Notes: generated from the sequence alone by a model not told the origin. A stretch of DNA of 64,000 bases from Fastidiosipila sp963510375 (GCA_963510375.1 CAUPES010000009.1:7724-71723); one strand, 5' to 3'; counted from the first letter of the stretch, positions 50,887 through 60,019 are shown. Numbers and translations: made by a program.

Positions 50887-52377
50887 TTACTGATCCATTA
50901 TATCTTTACGCATACAGGTTAAAGCGAACTTAGCAATTCCACTGGGTAAAGCATAAAAATGCAGTCTGGCTTGACTTGCCCAAATGGTACTCGTGGAGAA
51001 AACTTTCATGCTATGTCCTTCGCCTTTGATCAAGGCTCTATAAGATGCCCCTTCCGGATCTAATATGTACTCATTACTCATCAAGCAACGAATTGTGTTG
51101 TTAGATTTGCCTAATAAATCTTCTCTTCTTGAATTTAATTTTGCATAAAATCTTTTTGTCTTAGATTCATTACTTGAAGCCTGGGTTGGCAAAACTCCAA
51201 CCAAAGGCCAAACTGCGCCTTGCCTACTAACATAAGATTCAGCCAGATAAATTGCTCCGGCTCCCTCCGCTAAGATTGGCATACCTTGTGCGGCTAATCT
51301 TCTAATCTGTGTTCTCAAAGACTCATTTTTAGATAACTGACCAATATATTCTTGAATATTACCAGAACCTAGATATATTCCATCTACCTTGCTTGGTAAA
51401 ATAGGGTCAATTAATGGGCTAAAGTAAATAATATTTGCACCCATTTCTTCGAGAATATCAATATTTTCTTGATAATATTCATTAAAAGCTTGATCTCTTG
51501 CAACTGCTAAATTAAATTTCTCATTAGAAAAACCTATAAGTTTCTGTGCTTGGAAAAGATCTTGCGGGAATTCATCTCCTAAATCTTGTGCTCGTCTAGC
51601 TAATCTAAGTATTTTATTTATATCAAGACTTTCCATTACAGCCTGAGATACATCTTCTAAGTTTTTCTCCCAAGTATCTTTTGCCAATTGAGGAATTACT
51701 CTATACAAGCTTGGTCCTTCATTACTTGGTTTATCTGCAAAACAACCAAACACTGGAATACCAAACTCGCTCTCGACCAAATCAGCGGCGTCCTCTAAGT
51801 CATGCTTGTTATCACCAACTAAAATAAAACCTGCAATCTGTTGATCATTACGAAAATCCAAAATTCCTGTAATCTTGCTTAAACTGGTAAAATTAAAGTC
51901 AGATAAATTCACAACGAGAAGCACAGGTGTGTTTGTTTTCTCTGCTAAATCTGCTGGAGAGCCATGTGGGATTTCTTTTTGCTCAGTCCAGGAATTAGAA
52001 TAAGGCAGGCAGGTATCATAATAATTCCCGTCTGCAATTAGAAGGGCTAAGTCTTGAGACTCTGTGTAATGTGTAAGCAAGTAGGCTAGCTCACTCTCAT
52101 CTTGGTAAAAGCTATCCAAGGTATAAGTTCTTTTGCCACTTGCTGCCCTATATTTGTCTAAATTTTCATAACTTGGACCAACGGAAAAAGGTACTGTACT
52201 AATATCTTTGCTGTTCCAGATATTTAATAGACCCAGAGCAATTTTGTTGACAAATTCCTTTGTATCTAGGCTTGCGAGCATAATTCTAGGAACTGCTGCA
52301 TAGGTATCTATGTTTTCTCCCAGAGCGTCATCTTGCTTAATAGCATGTACGTAATAGGGCACTTTTTCTTTTGCCAT
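50887..52377 (-). CDS. Cobyrinate a,c-diamide synthase-like protein without catalytic residues
   Basis: The 496 residues follow the two-domain layout of CobB/CbiA: an ATP-binding amidoligase half and a glutaminase half. In the first, the P-loop GTxSGxGKT is ASLDTKEFVNK (35-45) and the KVGPDYID block is SVGPSYENL (65-73). In the second, AVARDQAFNEYYQENIDILE (291-310), VDGIYLGSGN (331-340) and GMPILAEGAGAIYLAE (365-380) match well, but the nucleophilic Cys of AECGG is Gly372. Neither half can work by the known chemistry. There are no cobalamin genes nearby. The gene is single, has a GGGAGG site and an intact frame, so it is kept for some other purpose. Confidence 0.78.
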   Translation of the reverse strand: MAKEKVPYYVHAIKQDDALGENIDTYAAVPRIMLASLDTKEFVNKIALGLLNIWNSKDISTVPFSVGPSYENLDKYRAASGKRTYTLDSFYQDESELAYLLTHYTESQDLALLIADGNYYDTCLPYSNSWTEQKEIPHGSPADLAEKTNTPVLLVVNLSDFNFTSLSKITGILDFRNDQQIAGFILVGDNKHDLEDAADLVESEFGIPVFGCFADKPSNEGPSLYRVIPQLAKDTWEKNLEDVSQAVMESLDINKILRLARRAQDLGDEFPQDLFQAQKLIGFSNEKFNLAVARDQAFNEYYQENIDILEEMGANIIYFSPLIDPILPSKVDGIYLGSGNIQEYIGQLSKNESLRTQIRRLAAQGMPILAEGAGAIYLAESYVSRQGAVWPLVGVLPTQASSNESKTKRFYAKLNSRREDLLGKSNNTIRCLMSNEYILDPEGASYRALIKGEGHSMKVFSTSTIWASQARLHFYALPSGIAKFALTCMRKDIMDQ

Positions 52378-52470
52378 GAACTGGTCCTCCCTTACTAAGC
52401 TATGATTGTTTTTGGATACTATAATTATACATTATTAATTATATATTATATGGATAAGATGAGGTTTGTT

Positions 52471-52509
52471 GGTAGCCTTGATTTTACCATATTATTATAG
52501 GAAAATATA
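52471..52509 (+). repeat. Upstream element, copy 1 (GGTAG-CTTG-TTTTACCATA)
   Basis: Thirty-nine bases starting GGTAGCCTTG match the segment at 54006-54044 at 32 positions. The ends GGTA and TACC form an inverted repeat inside it. It lies 33 bases before the gene at 52543 and may hold its promoter or operator. Confidence 0.6.
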
Positions 52510-52542
52510 TTTACATGGTATTAATGGAGGTCTAAATAAAAA

Positions 52543-53229
52543 ATGAATTTCGAGAACATTAAAATAAATTACAAAAATATATTAATATGGCTATCTATCA
52601 TAGGTATACTAAATTGTTTCAGCCTAAGTGTATTATTGATTTTTGATTTGCTTGAAATATTTAACAACAACAATTTTTATACACCAGTTACTCTAGGTAT
52701 AGTTTTATTCTTCTTACCACAGAACACTATGTCTATTGTTATAGCTAAGAACACTAACTTAAGCATGCCAGAACAAAGTAAAAATATTAATTTGCATACT
52801 CCTAGCAATAACACTTTAAAATATAGTTTAATCATCGTATATATTGTTTATTTTTTGCTTTTTTGTTTTGTGTTAACACCACAAAGCAAATTTTGGCAGC
52901 TCCTTATTACTTTGTTATTGTCAATAATTGAGTTGGCTTGTATATCTTTAATAACGCTAAATGTTCTTAATGAAAAATCTGCGCTTGAATTAAGTTTAAG
53001 ATCAGAAAACAAAACTTCAAGACCTAACCCTGATAAAGACTTTAAAGTTTTAATTATTACATTATTTATTATTTGGATAGTATGTTTTTTAGGAATAGGC
53101 TTTGTTCTAGAGAACAATCATAAGTACATCTTTATACTACCTTTGATTAAATTACTGATAACGTATGTCAATTATATTTACATACGCAAATCTACTTTTT
53201 ATAGTTGGTTCTATAACGACTCTTATTAA
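52543..53229 (+). CDS. Six-helix membrane protein, unknown
   Basis: A 228-residue hydrophobic protein with six predicted helices (about 13-35, 46-66, 93-112, 118-140, 168-187, 193-212) and a polar loop rich in Asn between the second and third. No family recognised. The base composition is clearly more AT-rich than the housekeeping genes around it. AATGGAGG lies about 14 bases before the ATG, rather far. Two further unknown envelope proteins follow on the same strand, and a shared upstream element suggests common control. Confidence 0.7.
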   Translation: MNFENIKINYKNILIWLSIIGILNCFSLSVLLIFDLLEIFNNNNFYTPVTLGIVLFFLPQNTMSIVIAKNTNLSMPEQSKNINLHTPSNNTLKYSLIIVYIVYFLLFCFVLTPQSKFWQLLITLLLSIIELACISLITLNVLNEKSALELSLRSENKTSRPNPDKDFKVLIITLFIIWIVCFLGIGFVLENNHKYIFILPLIKLLITYVNYIYIRKSTFYSWFYNDSY

Positions 53230-53253
53230 AATAATCGTAGGAGGAAAATGCAA

Positions 53254-53343
53254 ATGTTATATTTCAATCCCGTCACAATCCTAACAATTACACAGATGTA
53301 TTCTAAGATAGGAAAGAGGAGGCTCAATAATGAAACAATTTAA
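53254..53343 (+). CDS. Possible 29-residue small protein or leader peptide
   Basis: An ATG (53254) nine bases after a full AGGAGG (53239-53244) opens 29 codons ending at TAA 53341-53343, beginning MLYFNPVTILTITQMY. The stop lies 11 bases inside the next gene, so the two overlap in different frames and may be coupled. An ATG at 53248 in the same frame is closer to the site than usual. The strong ribosome site is the main evidence; the peptide itself resembles nothing I know. Confidence 0.4.
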   Translation: MLYFNPVTILTITQMYSKIGKRRLNNETI

Positions 53344-53851
53344 ATTCAAAAAATATATTTTATTATCTGTAATTGTAATTATCATATTGGCAATATTATT
53401 ATTCCCTTATACAAGAAAGATACAACATAATTTATTTTCAATAAATAGGGATTATCAAGGGAACTATAGTCAGGGAAAAATTGTCGTAAATGGTACTATC
53501 AAGAGTAGCATTTTTAGAGATCTTTACAAGTTTATTTCAGGCAAAGATTTCAACGAAAATGATTTCTGGCAATTTAAAGGTCTAATAATACCTAAAGAAC
53601 TAATGAACAAATCAACTGACAAATATTTCGTAGTTACAAATCTACAAAATAACTCAAACGGCGAAAAAAAATATTTGCAAATATATGAAAATGAACCTGG
53701 CGAAACGATCCATATTAAAACATTGTCAATCTTAGCGAATTGTAATCTAAATACAATCATATTGTTAGACGACTTCAATCTTGATGCAAATTATAACAAG
53801 GAAGATATTTCCTTCTGGCAAGGAACAACTTTAAACATAAAAAACAAGTAA
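53330..53851 (+). CDS. Membrane-anchored extracytoplasmic protein, unknown
   Basis: A 173-residue protein with one N-terminal helix (about 9-26) and a polar outside domain; no lipidation Cys. No family recognised. AGGAGG lies nine bases before the ATG. AT-rich like its neighbours. A terminator hairpin follows at 53907. Together with the upstream six-helix protein and the downstream lipoprotein it makes a small envelope-related accessory group. Confidence 0.68.
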   Translation: MKQFKFKKYILLSVIVIIILAILLFPYTRKIQHNLFSINRDYQGNYSQGKIVVNGTIKSSIFRDLYKFISGKDFNENDFWQFKGLIIPKELMNKSTDKYFVVTNLQNNSNGEKKYLQIYENEPGETIHIKTLSILANCNLNTIILLDDFNLDANYNKEDISFWQGTTLNIKNK

Positions 53852-53906
53852 TCTTGTACTTAAATTTCACATTTTCTTCGGGGAAACAGATTATTTATAA
53901 TTATTA

Positions 53907-53930
53907 AGAGAGGGAAGAAATTCCCTCTCT
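53907..53930 (+). terminator. Hairpin terminator after the gene at 53330
   Basis: AGAGAGGGAA and TTCCCTCTCT pair perfectly around GAAA; the tail TCTCATCTAATTTTC is only moderately T-rich. Confidence 0.7.
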
Positions 53931-54005
53931 TCTCATCTAATTTTCACATTTTATTCTATAAATTTTTATCTATCACATCCATTATACTACTATTCTTTTT
54001 GGCTT

Positions 54006-54044
54006 GGTAGTCTTGTTTTTACCATACAGTTGTAAGAAAATATA
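54006..54044 (+). repeat. Upstream element, copy 2
   Basis: Matches 52471-52509 at 32 of 39 bases (GGTAGTCTTG...TTTTTACCATA...GAAAATATA). It lies 107 bases before the lipoprotein gene at 54152. Confidence 0.6.
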
Positions 54045-54151
54045 GTTAAGATATTTAACTTACAGGGGGTGGTTGTATGAGAGTGATTATATATTGATTT
54101 TAATACACTTAAATTTTTTATAAATCATATTGAAAAACAGGGGGAATTAAT

Positions 54152-54694
54152 ATGAAAAAGAAAATAATCTATTTTTCATTAATAAGTATAATTCTATTTC
54201 TTATCGTTTCTTGCAATGCTCAAACTAAATACAGTACGATTGAGTCATATAACCTAGATAAAAAATTACCTCAAAATTTAGCTAATATGTTATCAGAGGA
54301 ATTGAATTTATTTGAAATGCTTCCAACTGAATCCGTTCGAGAAATTGAGTTAAACTGTTATAAGTATAAAGATGGAACATGGGAAAGAATAGGATTTGTA
54401 TCATCGGCAAAGCAAAAAGAAAATAATTTTCTGGGCATAAGAGTGGATAGTAATAAACAATATATAGAAATATATCTAAATCAATCTAAAAATACGATTG
54501 ACCTATTAAATTACTTTACAGGCAAAGAAAATATCCATTCAACAAAACTACCTGAGAAGAAAGACTTCACTAATGAAATTTCAATTATGTCAATTCATGA
54601 TGGGGCCACTACATTCCCTCTTGAAACTTTTGACAAAAACAAAGGAAATGAAAATATAATGAAGGCTATTGTTTTTACCGTTAGTGTGCAATAA
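54152..54694 (+). CDS. Small lipoprotein, unknown
   Basis: A 180-residue secreted lipoprotein: charged MKKK, hydrophobic core and lipobox LIVSC with Cys21. The mature part is polar with no recognised domain; cysteines at 21 and about 70 only. GGGGGA lies before the ATG. It is the third gene of the AT-rich accessory group and shares the upstream element with the first. A hairpin (54703-54733) follows. Confidence 0.72.
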   Translation: MKKKIIYFSLISIILFLIVSCNAQTKYSTIESYNLDKKLPQNLANMLSEELNLFEMLPTESVREIELNCYKYKDGTWERIGFVSSAKQKENNFLGIRVDSNKQYIEIYLNQSKNTIDLLNYFTGKENIHSTKLPEKKDFTNEISIMSIHDGATTFPLETFDKNKGNENIMKAIVFTVSVQ

Positions 54695-54702
54695 ATATTT
54701 AA

Positions 54703-54733
54703 AAGTTAAGACTCTATACTAGAGTTTTAACTT
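54703..54733. terminator. Hairpin between lipoprotein gene and riboflavin transporter
   Basis: A 14-base stem (AAGTTAAGACTCTA with TAGAGTTTTAACTT, one G-T pair) and a three-base loop. The plus tail is poor in T. It lies between convergent genes. Confidence 0.6.
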
Positions 54734-54876
54734 AATCGAAAAATCCACACACACAAATAATATGTACCCTCTTTGCTGAACAAACCAGTAAGGATGGTAT
54801 CGTTAAATCTAATTTTAAATTGTTTTAATTCTAAAGCAAAAGGAATGCGTTGAACCCGTATATCTATCAATCCACA

Positions 54877-55461
54877 CTACACTCTCCAAGCTTTCAATTT
54901 ACCTTTACCTGCTCTTAACAAAGCCACGAAAATCAAATAAGAGAACACTGTATTTAACAACCCTTTTATTAAATTAAACGGAACTATAATTGGCATAATC
55001 ATTTTCAGTACTGCTCCTACGCTTGCACCTGTGAAAATTGGAGTAATTATAATATTAAGAGGTATCATAATAATTATTAAAGCAAGTGCTCCTCCAACTA
55101 GTCCGAAAATTAAAGATGATCTATTCTGCTTGCGTTGCCATATTAAAGCTGGGACTATAACCATTATTCCACTGGCAACAAAGTGCATTACAAATCCCCA
55201 AAAACCAGACGCATTTGGAGTGGCCATCTGCACTATACAAATTATTAATAACACAATTATTGCATGAATTGGACCTGCGATTAATCCTGCCAAAATAGCA
55301 GCTAAATCACCTAAATCATAAATTAACCATGGTGCTGCAGTGGGTAATAGCGGGAACCTTAAAAACAACATTAACAATACTCCTAATGCTGCCATAATCG
55401 CATCAAATGCCATTATTCTTGTGCTTCTCTTGGATTTACCTATACTTTTTCCCCTACTCAT
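54877..55461 (-). CDS. ribU: Riboflavin ECF transporter S component
   Basis: A 194-residue membrane protein with about six helices that binds riboflavin and works with the shared EcfA-EcfA'-EcfT module. Visible family features are the loop FPLLPTAAPWLIYDLGDLAAILAG (about 41-64) and the FWGFVMHFVASGIMVIVPAL region. The FMN riboswitch directly upstream settles the substrate. GGAGG precedes the ATG. No energising module is nearby, as usual for group II ECF systems. Confidence 0.92.
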   Translation of the reverse strand: MSRGKSIGKSKRSTRIMAFDAIMAALGVLLMLFLRFPLLPTAAPWLIYDLGDLAAILAGLIAGPIHAIIVLLIICIVQMATPNASGFWGFVMHFVASGIMVIVPALIWQRKQNRSSLIFGLVGGALALIIIMIPLNIIITPIFTGASVGAVLKMIMPIIVPFNLIKGLLNTVFSYLIFVALLRAGKGKLKAWRV

Positions 55462-55620
55462 TTCAACCTCCGTTGCTTCAGAATTTTAGGAAAATTTTAT
55501 CTTGAAGAACTCGTTAAGCCTGTACGGCTCATAATTAAGATCTTTGATTAATAAATACAAAGGCTGTGAGTAGTACTCCTGTAAAAACCGACATCAATTA
55601 CTCAATAAGCTTATATTCAC

Positions 55621-55777
55621 ATCTTCTCCCATCCGGACTTTACCGTCGGCTCCAGAATTTGACTGGATCAGCAAAAAGCTTGCGGGCTTAGTTCTCTCTA
55701 TCAAGGATTTTTATACAAAAAATTTGACATTTTAAGAACAACACCGCCGGTGAGGAATTTCACCTCGCCCTGAAGAT
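55621..55777 (-). promoter_or_regulatory. FMN riboswitch (RFN element)
   Basis: On the minus strand the conserved series CTTCAGGGCGAGGTG, ATTCCTCACCGGCGGT, AGCCCGC, CCGACGGT, AGTCCGGATGGGAGAAGA appears in order, which is the complete six-stem RFN aptamer. It lies about 160 bases upstream of the ribU start and should switch transport off when FMN is high. The expression platform between aptamer and gene is not obvious by eye. Confidence 0.97.
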
Positions 55778-55996
55778 TTTGTTTTTTACTATTATAGTCT
55801 ATAAATTAGAAATCTATATTATAAAATTATAAAAAATTTCAAAAGAAACTATTTTTTAAGGTTTCGAAAAATCGTTGATTTTAATCTAGTAATTAAACGT
55901 AATTATGTTTAAAATGGTTATTAACTAAAAGAGATTCAGTTCCCTCGATTACTTAATATTGCTTATAACTAGATCTCAATCCACTGGAGTGTTGAC
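55778..55996 (+). other. Divergent intergenic region
   Basis: AT-rich spacer between the riboswitch and the glycosyltransferase gene. It must hold the ribU promoter (minus) and that of the glycosyltransferase (plus); no clear consensus pair was seen. No reading frame. Confidence 0.35.
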
Positions 55997-57010
55997 ATGA
56001 AATTATCATTACTTATACCTTTTTATAACGAAGAAGAACAGGTACCAGTCACCCTAAATACTGTTATACCGATTATGGAGTCATTAGATTGTATTTTCGA
56101 GATATTAGTAATTGATGATGGTTCCAAGGACAAAACTTGGGAGATAATTTCACAAAGAGCTCAGGCAGATCCGAGGATTCATGCTTTAAGATTCAGTAAA
56201 AACTTCGGTAAAGAAGCAGCTATTTGTGCAGGTCTAGAAAATGCTCTCGGAGATGCAGTTATTCTAATGGATGGAGATCTCCAGCATCCACCTCACTACA
56301 TCCCAGAAATGGTAAGGCTATGGAAGTCTGGTTATGACGTTGTTGAAGGGGTTAAATCTTCTCGTGGAAAAGAAAGTAAGATTAAAAATTTCTTCGCCAA
56401 TAGTTTCTATAAAAGCTTCCAAAAGGTAAGTGGAGTTGACCTTAACAATGCTTCAGACTTCAAGCTCTTGGACAGAAAAGTTGTTGATGCTTGGAATAAG
56501 CTTGATGAGCACAATACTTTTTTCCGTGGTTTGAGTTCTTGGTTAGGTTTCAAACGAACTGATTTTGAATTTGCTGTTGAAGAGAGAGTTCATGGTGAGA
56601 GCAAATGGACCTGGCCCGGACTCTGGAAGTTGGCTATTAATGCAGTTACTTCTTTCTCTACCGTACTTCTATCACTCATAACTTTGATGGGTGTACTTTT
56701 CCTGACATTAGCCATAGTTATAGGATTAATAACTATAGTTCGTTTCTTCACAGGTCACGCAGCTGATGGGTTTACAACAGTTATCCTACTCCTATTGATT
56801 ATTGGTGGAGCTGTGATGATGTCCTTAGGTTTGATTAGTACATATATCGGCAAGATTTATGATGAAGTCAAAGGAAGACCTCGCTATCTTACTATGGAAG
56901 AGCTGAATACTACATATCTTCTTGCAGAAAACCCTGATCCTAATAATGCTGCAAAAGGTAAAAGTACAAATTCTAATGTTTCTGAAAATAAAGATACTAA
57001 TGAGCTCTAG
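55997..57010 (+). CDS. Family 2 glycosyltransferase, DPM1/GtrB type
   Basis: Membrane enzyme that probably moves a sugar from a nucleotide sugar to undecaprenyl phosphate. The GT-A domain shows SLLIPFYNEEEQVPVTL (3-19), VIDDGSKDKTWEI (about 40-52), and the DxD block MDGDLQHPP (about 92-100). Two C-terminal helices (about 219-248 and 260-284) are typical of GtrB. The last 35 residues are polar. It stands seven bases ahead of a large polytopic protein, which likely uses the lipid-linked sugar outside the membrane. Confidence 0.9.
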   Translation: MKLSLLIPFYNEEEQVPVTLNTVIPIMESLDCIFEILVIDDGSKDKTWEIISQRAQADPRIHALRFSKNFGKEAAICAGLENALGDAVILMDGDLQHPPHYIPEMVRLWKSGYDVVEGVKSSRGKESKIKNFFANSFYKSFQKVSGVDLNNASDFKLLDRKVVDAWNKLDEHNTFFRGLSSWLGFKRTDFEFAVEERVHGESKWTWPGLWKLAINAVTSFSTVLLSLITLMGVLFLTLAIVIGLITIVRFFTGHAADGFTTVILLLLIIGGAVMMSLGLISTYIGKIYDEVKGRPRYLTMEELNTTYLLAENPDPNNAAKGKSTNSNVSENKDTNEL

Positions 57011-57017
57011 GTAAAAC

Positions 57018-59189
57018 ATGCTTGTACTTCTATATCTTGTTGCAGCTTACTTTATAGGACAAAACTTTCGGCAAAGTTTTAATTTTCTCAAATTATATAG
57101 AAATATAATATCTGACTCTACAACATCCGGCATTGAACAAACAGTCGGTGCTAACAAGCATTTTTCAACTAATCAGCTCAAAAATTATTTATTCAAACTT
57201 CTAATTTACTGGCCAATCGATTTAATTATTGGTCTTTATTTGAGTTCAACTTACAACTACTTCGTGCACCTATTATTAGTTAGAGTTACGAATATTATTC
57301 CAAGCATTCCTAGTTTAATAATAGTTAATTCCTTGCTCTTGCTATTAACAACTAGTCTTATAAATCATTATAAAAACGCCAGAAAAACTACATCCGCATC
57401 CACTGTGAAGGCTCATTCTAAAATCGAAGCAAATCCTTACTTATTTAGCAATAACAAAAAACTTGTCTTAATTAATAACAAGAAACTTGTCGCAATCATA
57501 TGTTTACAAGCTATAAGTTTAGCTTGGGGAATTTTTCTCACTCAAAGGTCTTTCCAGCTTAACGGTTCTACCTTAGCTGCTGGAGCTACTGTGTCTAGCG
57601 ATCTTGCTCCTCACACTGCTAACGTTAGAAACTTTGCCTTTGGTAATATTCCTAGTTCTTATCCACATTTTGCTGGTGCCGGAATGAATTATCACTTTTT
57701 CTTCTATTATTTGTGCGGATTATTGAATGCCTTGGGCTTACGCTTGGACTGGTCTATTAATTTTCCTTCCATTTTGGGAATAGTAGCCTTTATGCAAACC
57801 CTGTTCTATGTAAGCTTACTGTTGACTAGCAAATTAAGTGCCGGATTCTTGAGTCTGTTATTCTTCTGTTTTAGAAGTTCATTTAGTGGATTCTTCGTAT
57901 TTTTTGCAGAGCTTAGAGAAAGTAATAATTTATGGCTAGCTATCAAAAATCTATGGAAGTCTAACTCTTATTCGGGACCTCTATTGCACGACGACTGGGG
58001 TCTATACAACCTTAATGTTTACGCTAATCAACGTCATTTATTATTTGTACTGAGTATTGCTGTTTGGGTACTACTTACTTTTTATCCTAGTTTAAAAAAC
58101 AAGGTCAGAAACAAAGTTACTTGGGCAGAAATTATTGGGCTAAGTCTCCTAGGTCTACCAATGGCATATTGGCACGGGTCTGTTTTAATAACTCTAAATT
58201 TAATTTTGATAGTTTGGGCGCTCTTTACTAAGTCAAAGACACAGTACCTCATATTTGGAATTACAAATGTTTTTGGAGCTCTTGTTATGTTAAAAATTTT
58301 CACAAAAGTTAGCACGAATAGCAGCTCCATGTTTAAAAACATCTTTCACTTTGGATATATACTCGAAAACCCTAGTATATTAAACATCTCTCAATTCTTA
58401 ATTACTCTTTATGGAATAGCTTTAGTATTTATCTTGTGTGCACCATTTATACTCAAAGAAAAAAGTTTGAAAATCGTAAGTACTTCGTTAGTACTCCCTA
58501 TTGTTTTTGCTTTGACAATCTCCTTGACTCCAGACACTACTGTAAATCATAAGTTCTTTATATTTACGCAAATTCTATTTATACCGTTTATTAGCTATTT
58601 TATAGTTAATTTATGGACTTATGTGAAGGCAAAAACAGCTGAAAATCAAAGCAACATTTATAAGAAAACAGCTACAAAATCAGCTAAAGCAAAAATTACA
58701 AACTTTCTTTGCAAAACAGCCTGCATTGTTGGTTTTTTTGTTATGACTTTTACCGGCATAATTGACTTCGCCGTATACAAGAATGCTTCTCTCAACAGGG
58801 TAGAAATACAAACTGCTGATGACTTTAGCCAGTGGATGTACCAACACACTGAGTCAAATTCAATTAACCTAACTCCACCTTGGCACTATCACTCCTACTT
58901 TGTCACTGGTAGAATGTCTTACTTTGGCTGGCCTTACTACTCACAATCTGCAGGTTACGATATAGAAACAAGAGAACAAGAAATTAGAAAAATCTTACTT
59001 GCAGAATTAAGCGATTACCAAAAAACTAAGGAATACCTTCAAAAGAATAAAATTAATTACCTCATGATTGATGACTTCTGGCGCAACTATGAAGATGTTT
59101 ATATCAACGAAGAACAACTGGCACAATGGTTTCCTGAGGTAGCTTACTTCCCAGAACAAAATAACTTACGTATTTATAAAGTTTCTTAG
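57018..59189 (+). CDS. Large polytopic membrane protein, probable GT-C-type glycosyltransferase
   Basis: A 723-residue protein with about a dozen helices. The extracytoplasmic segment SSDLAPHTANVRNFAFGNIPSSYPHFAGAG (about 194-223) has the Asp-Leu and Arg-Phe-Gly pattern seen in GT-C enzymes that use polyprenyl-phosphate sugars, and the C-terminal part after about 600 is a soluble outside domain. A precise family was not recognised. It starts seven bases after a GtrB-like gene, the usual pairing for decorating an envelope polymer. Only a weak AGGT site precedes the ATG, suggesting coupling. Confidence 0.65.
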   Translation: MLVLLYLVAAYFIGQNFRQSFNFLKLYRNIISDSTTSGIEQTVGANKHFSTNQLKNYLFKLLIYWPIDLIIGLYLSSTYNYFVHLLLVRVTNIIPSIPSLIIVNSLLLLLTTSLINHYKNARKTTSASTVKAHSKIEANPYLFSNNKKLVLINNKKLVAIICLQAISLAWGIFLTQRSFQLNGSTLAAGATVSSDLAPHTANVRNFAFGNIPSSYPHFAGAGMNYHFFFYYLCGLLNALGLRLDWSINFPSILGIVAFMQTLFYVSLLLTSKLSAGFLSLLFFCFRSSFSGFFVFFAELRESNNLWLAIKNLWKSNSYSGPLLHDDWGLYNLNVYANQRHLLFVLSIAVWVLLTFYPSLKNKVRNKVTWAEIIGLSLLGLPMAYWHGSVLITLNLILIVWALFTKSKTQYLIFGITNVFGALVMLKIFTKVSTNSSSMFKNIFHFGYILENPSILNISQFLITLYGIALVFILCAPFILKEKSLKIVSTSLVLPIVFALTISLTPDTTVNHKFFIFTQILFIPFISYFIVNLWTYVKAKTAENQSNIYKKTATKSAKAKITNFLCKTACIVGFFVMTFTGIIDFAVYKNASLNRVEIQTADDFSQWMYQHTESNSINLTPPWHYHSYFVTGRMSYFGWPYYSQSAGYDIETREQEIRKILLAELSDYQKTKEYLQKNKINYLMIDDFWRNYEDVYINEEQLAQWFPEVAYFPEQNNLRIYKVS

Positions 59190-59231
59190 ATCTTGCGCTT
59201 GCTAAAAATCAAACAGGTATACGTACATTTT

Positions 59232-59993
59232 TTAAAGATCACTTTTTCGTTCAAACCAGAGCACGAAATTATGTGGAAGAATTCTAGAGATAAAACGCAC
59301 CACATGAGCCGGGAAACTTTGTAAAGATATATCCTTGTCACGTTTGGCTCTTCTCAATGCCTTGCTAGCAACCTTCTCGACTTTTTCAACGCCTATCTTT
59401 TTGAACCCTTTTGGCACTTCACCTTTGGCGAAGAACTCGGTCTGCATAGGATTAGGGCAAACTGCAGTAACAGTAATATCTTCTAACTCACTATTTAAAG
59501 CTCTGGATAAATTCAATACATATGCCTTACTTGCAGCATACACACTAAATCTATGTTGTGGCATAAACGCTGCTACTGAAGCTATATTTAAAATTTTCCC
59601 ACCTTTATTCATGAATGGAATTGCTAGGTAACAAATTCTAGTCAAACTACGCATATTTACATCTAGCATATTAGTATTAGCAGCTAAACTAGTATCCATA
59701 AATTTCTCATTAATACCCAGTCCAGCTGAATTAATTAAATATTCAATTCTTGCATTCTCAACATTAGCGGAATGCTCTAGTCTATCGACAAAATCAGCTT
59801 CCCAAGTTTCTTGACTCAGATCTGCTACTATAACTACTGATGCAGTTTGTAATTTACTTGCTAAGTTTCTAAGTCTTTCTTCTCGCCTGGCTATCAACCA
59901 AATTTCGTCAACCTCACGTAGTTCGTCTAATTGCTTCGCAAACTCCATTCCCAATCCAGAAGATGCACCTGTTATTACTGCTATTTTTTTCAT
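59232..59993 (-). CDS. Short-chain dehydrogenase/reductase
   Basis: A 253-residue classical SDR. TGASSGLGMEF (8-18) is the NAD(P) site, NSAGLG (about 89-94) the structural motif, and Ser with YAASKAY (about 156) the catalytic set. The C-terminal KRDKDISLQSFPAHVVRFISRILP is like that of DltE/YqjQ-type enzymes. Substrate unknown. It is followed 42 bases away by the convergent membrane-protein gene, and preceded 26 bases away by the PHP gene in the same direction. Confidence 0.9.
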   Translation of the reverse strand: MKKIAVITGASSGLGMEFAKQLDELREVDEIWLIARREERLRNLASKLQTASVVIVADLSQETWEADFVDRLEHSANVENARIEYLINSAGLGINEKFMDTSLAANTNMLDVNMRSLTRICYLAIPFMNKGGKILNIASVAAFMPQHRFSVYAASKAYVLNLSRALNSELEDITVTAVCPNPMQTEFFAKGEVPKGFKKIGVEKVEKVASKALRRAKRDKDISLQSFPAHVVRFISRILPHNFVLWFERKSDL

Positions 59994-60019
59994 AAATCTC
60001 TTATACCTTTTTCCGAAAA

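Larger units (their letters stand above)
53852..54151 (+). other. Intergenic stretch with terminator and second upstream element
   Basis: Contains the terminator at 53907-53930, the second copy of the 39-base upstream element (54006-54044), and a GGGGGTGG site before a six-codon reading frame (ATG near 54077). A second, similar GGGGGA site serves the lipoprotein at 54152. Nothing else seen. Confidence 0.5.

Noticed and set aside
55497..55620. A separate terminator as expression platform of the FMN riboswitch
   Set aside because: No convincing T-tailed hairpin could be drawn between the aptamer and ribU by eye, so none is listed; control may be at translation.
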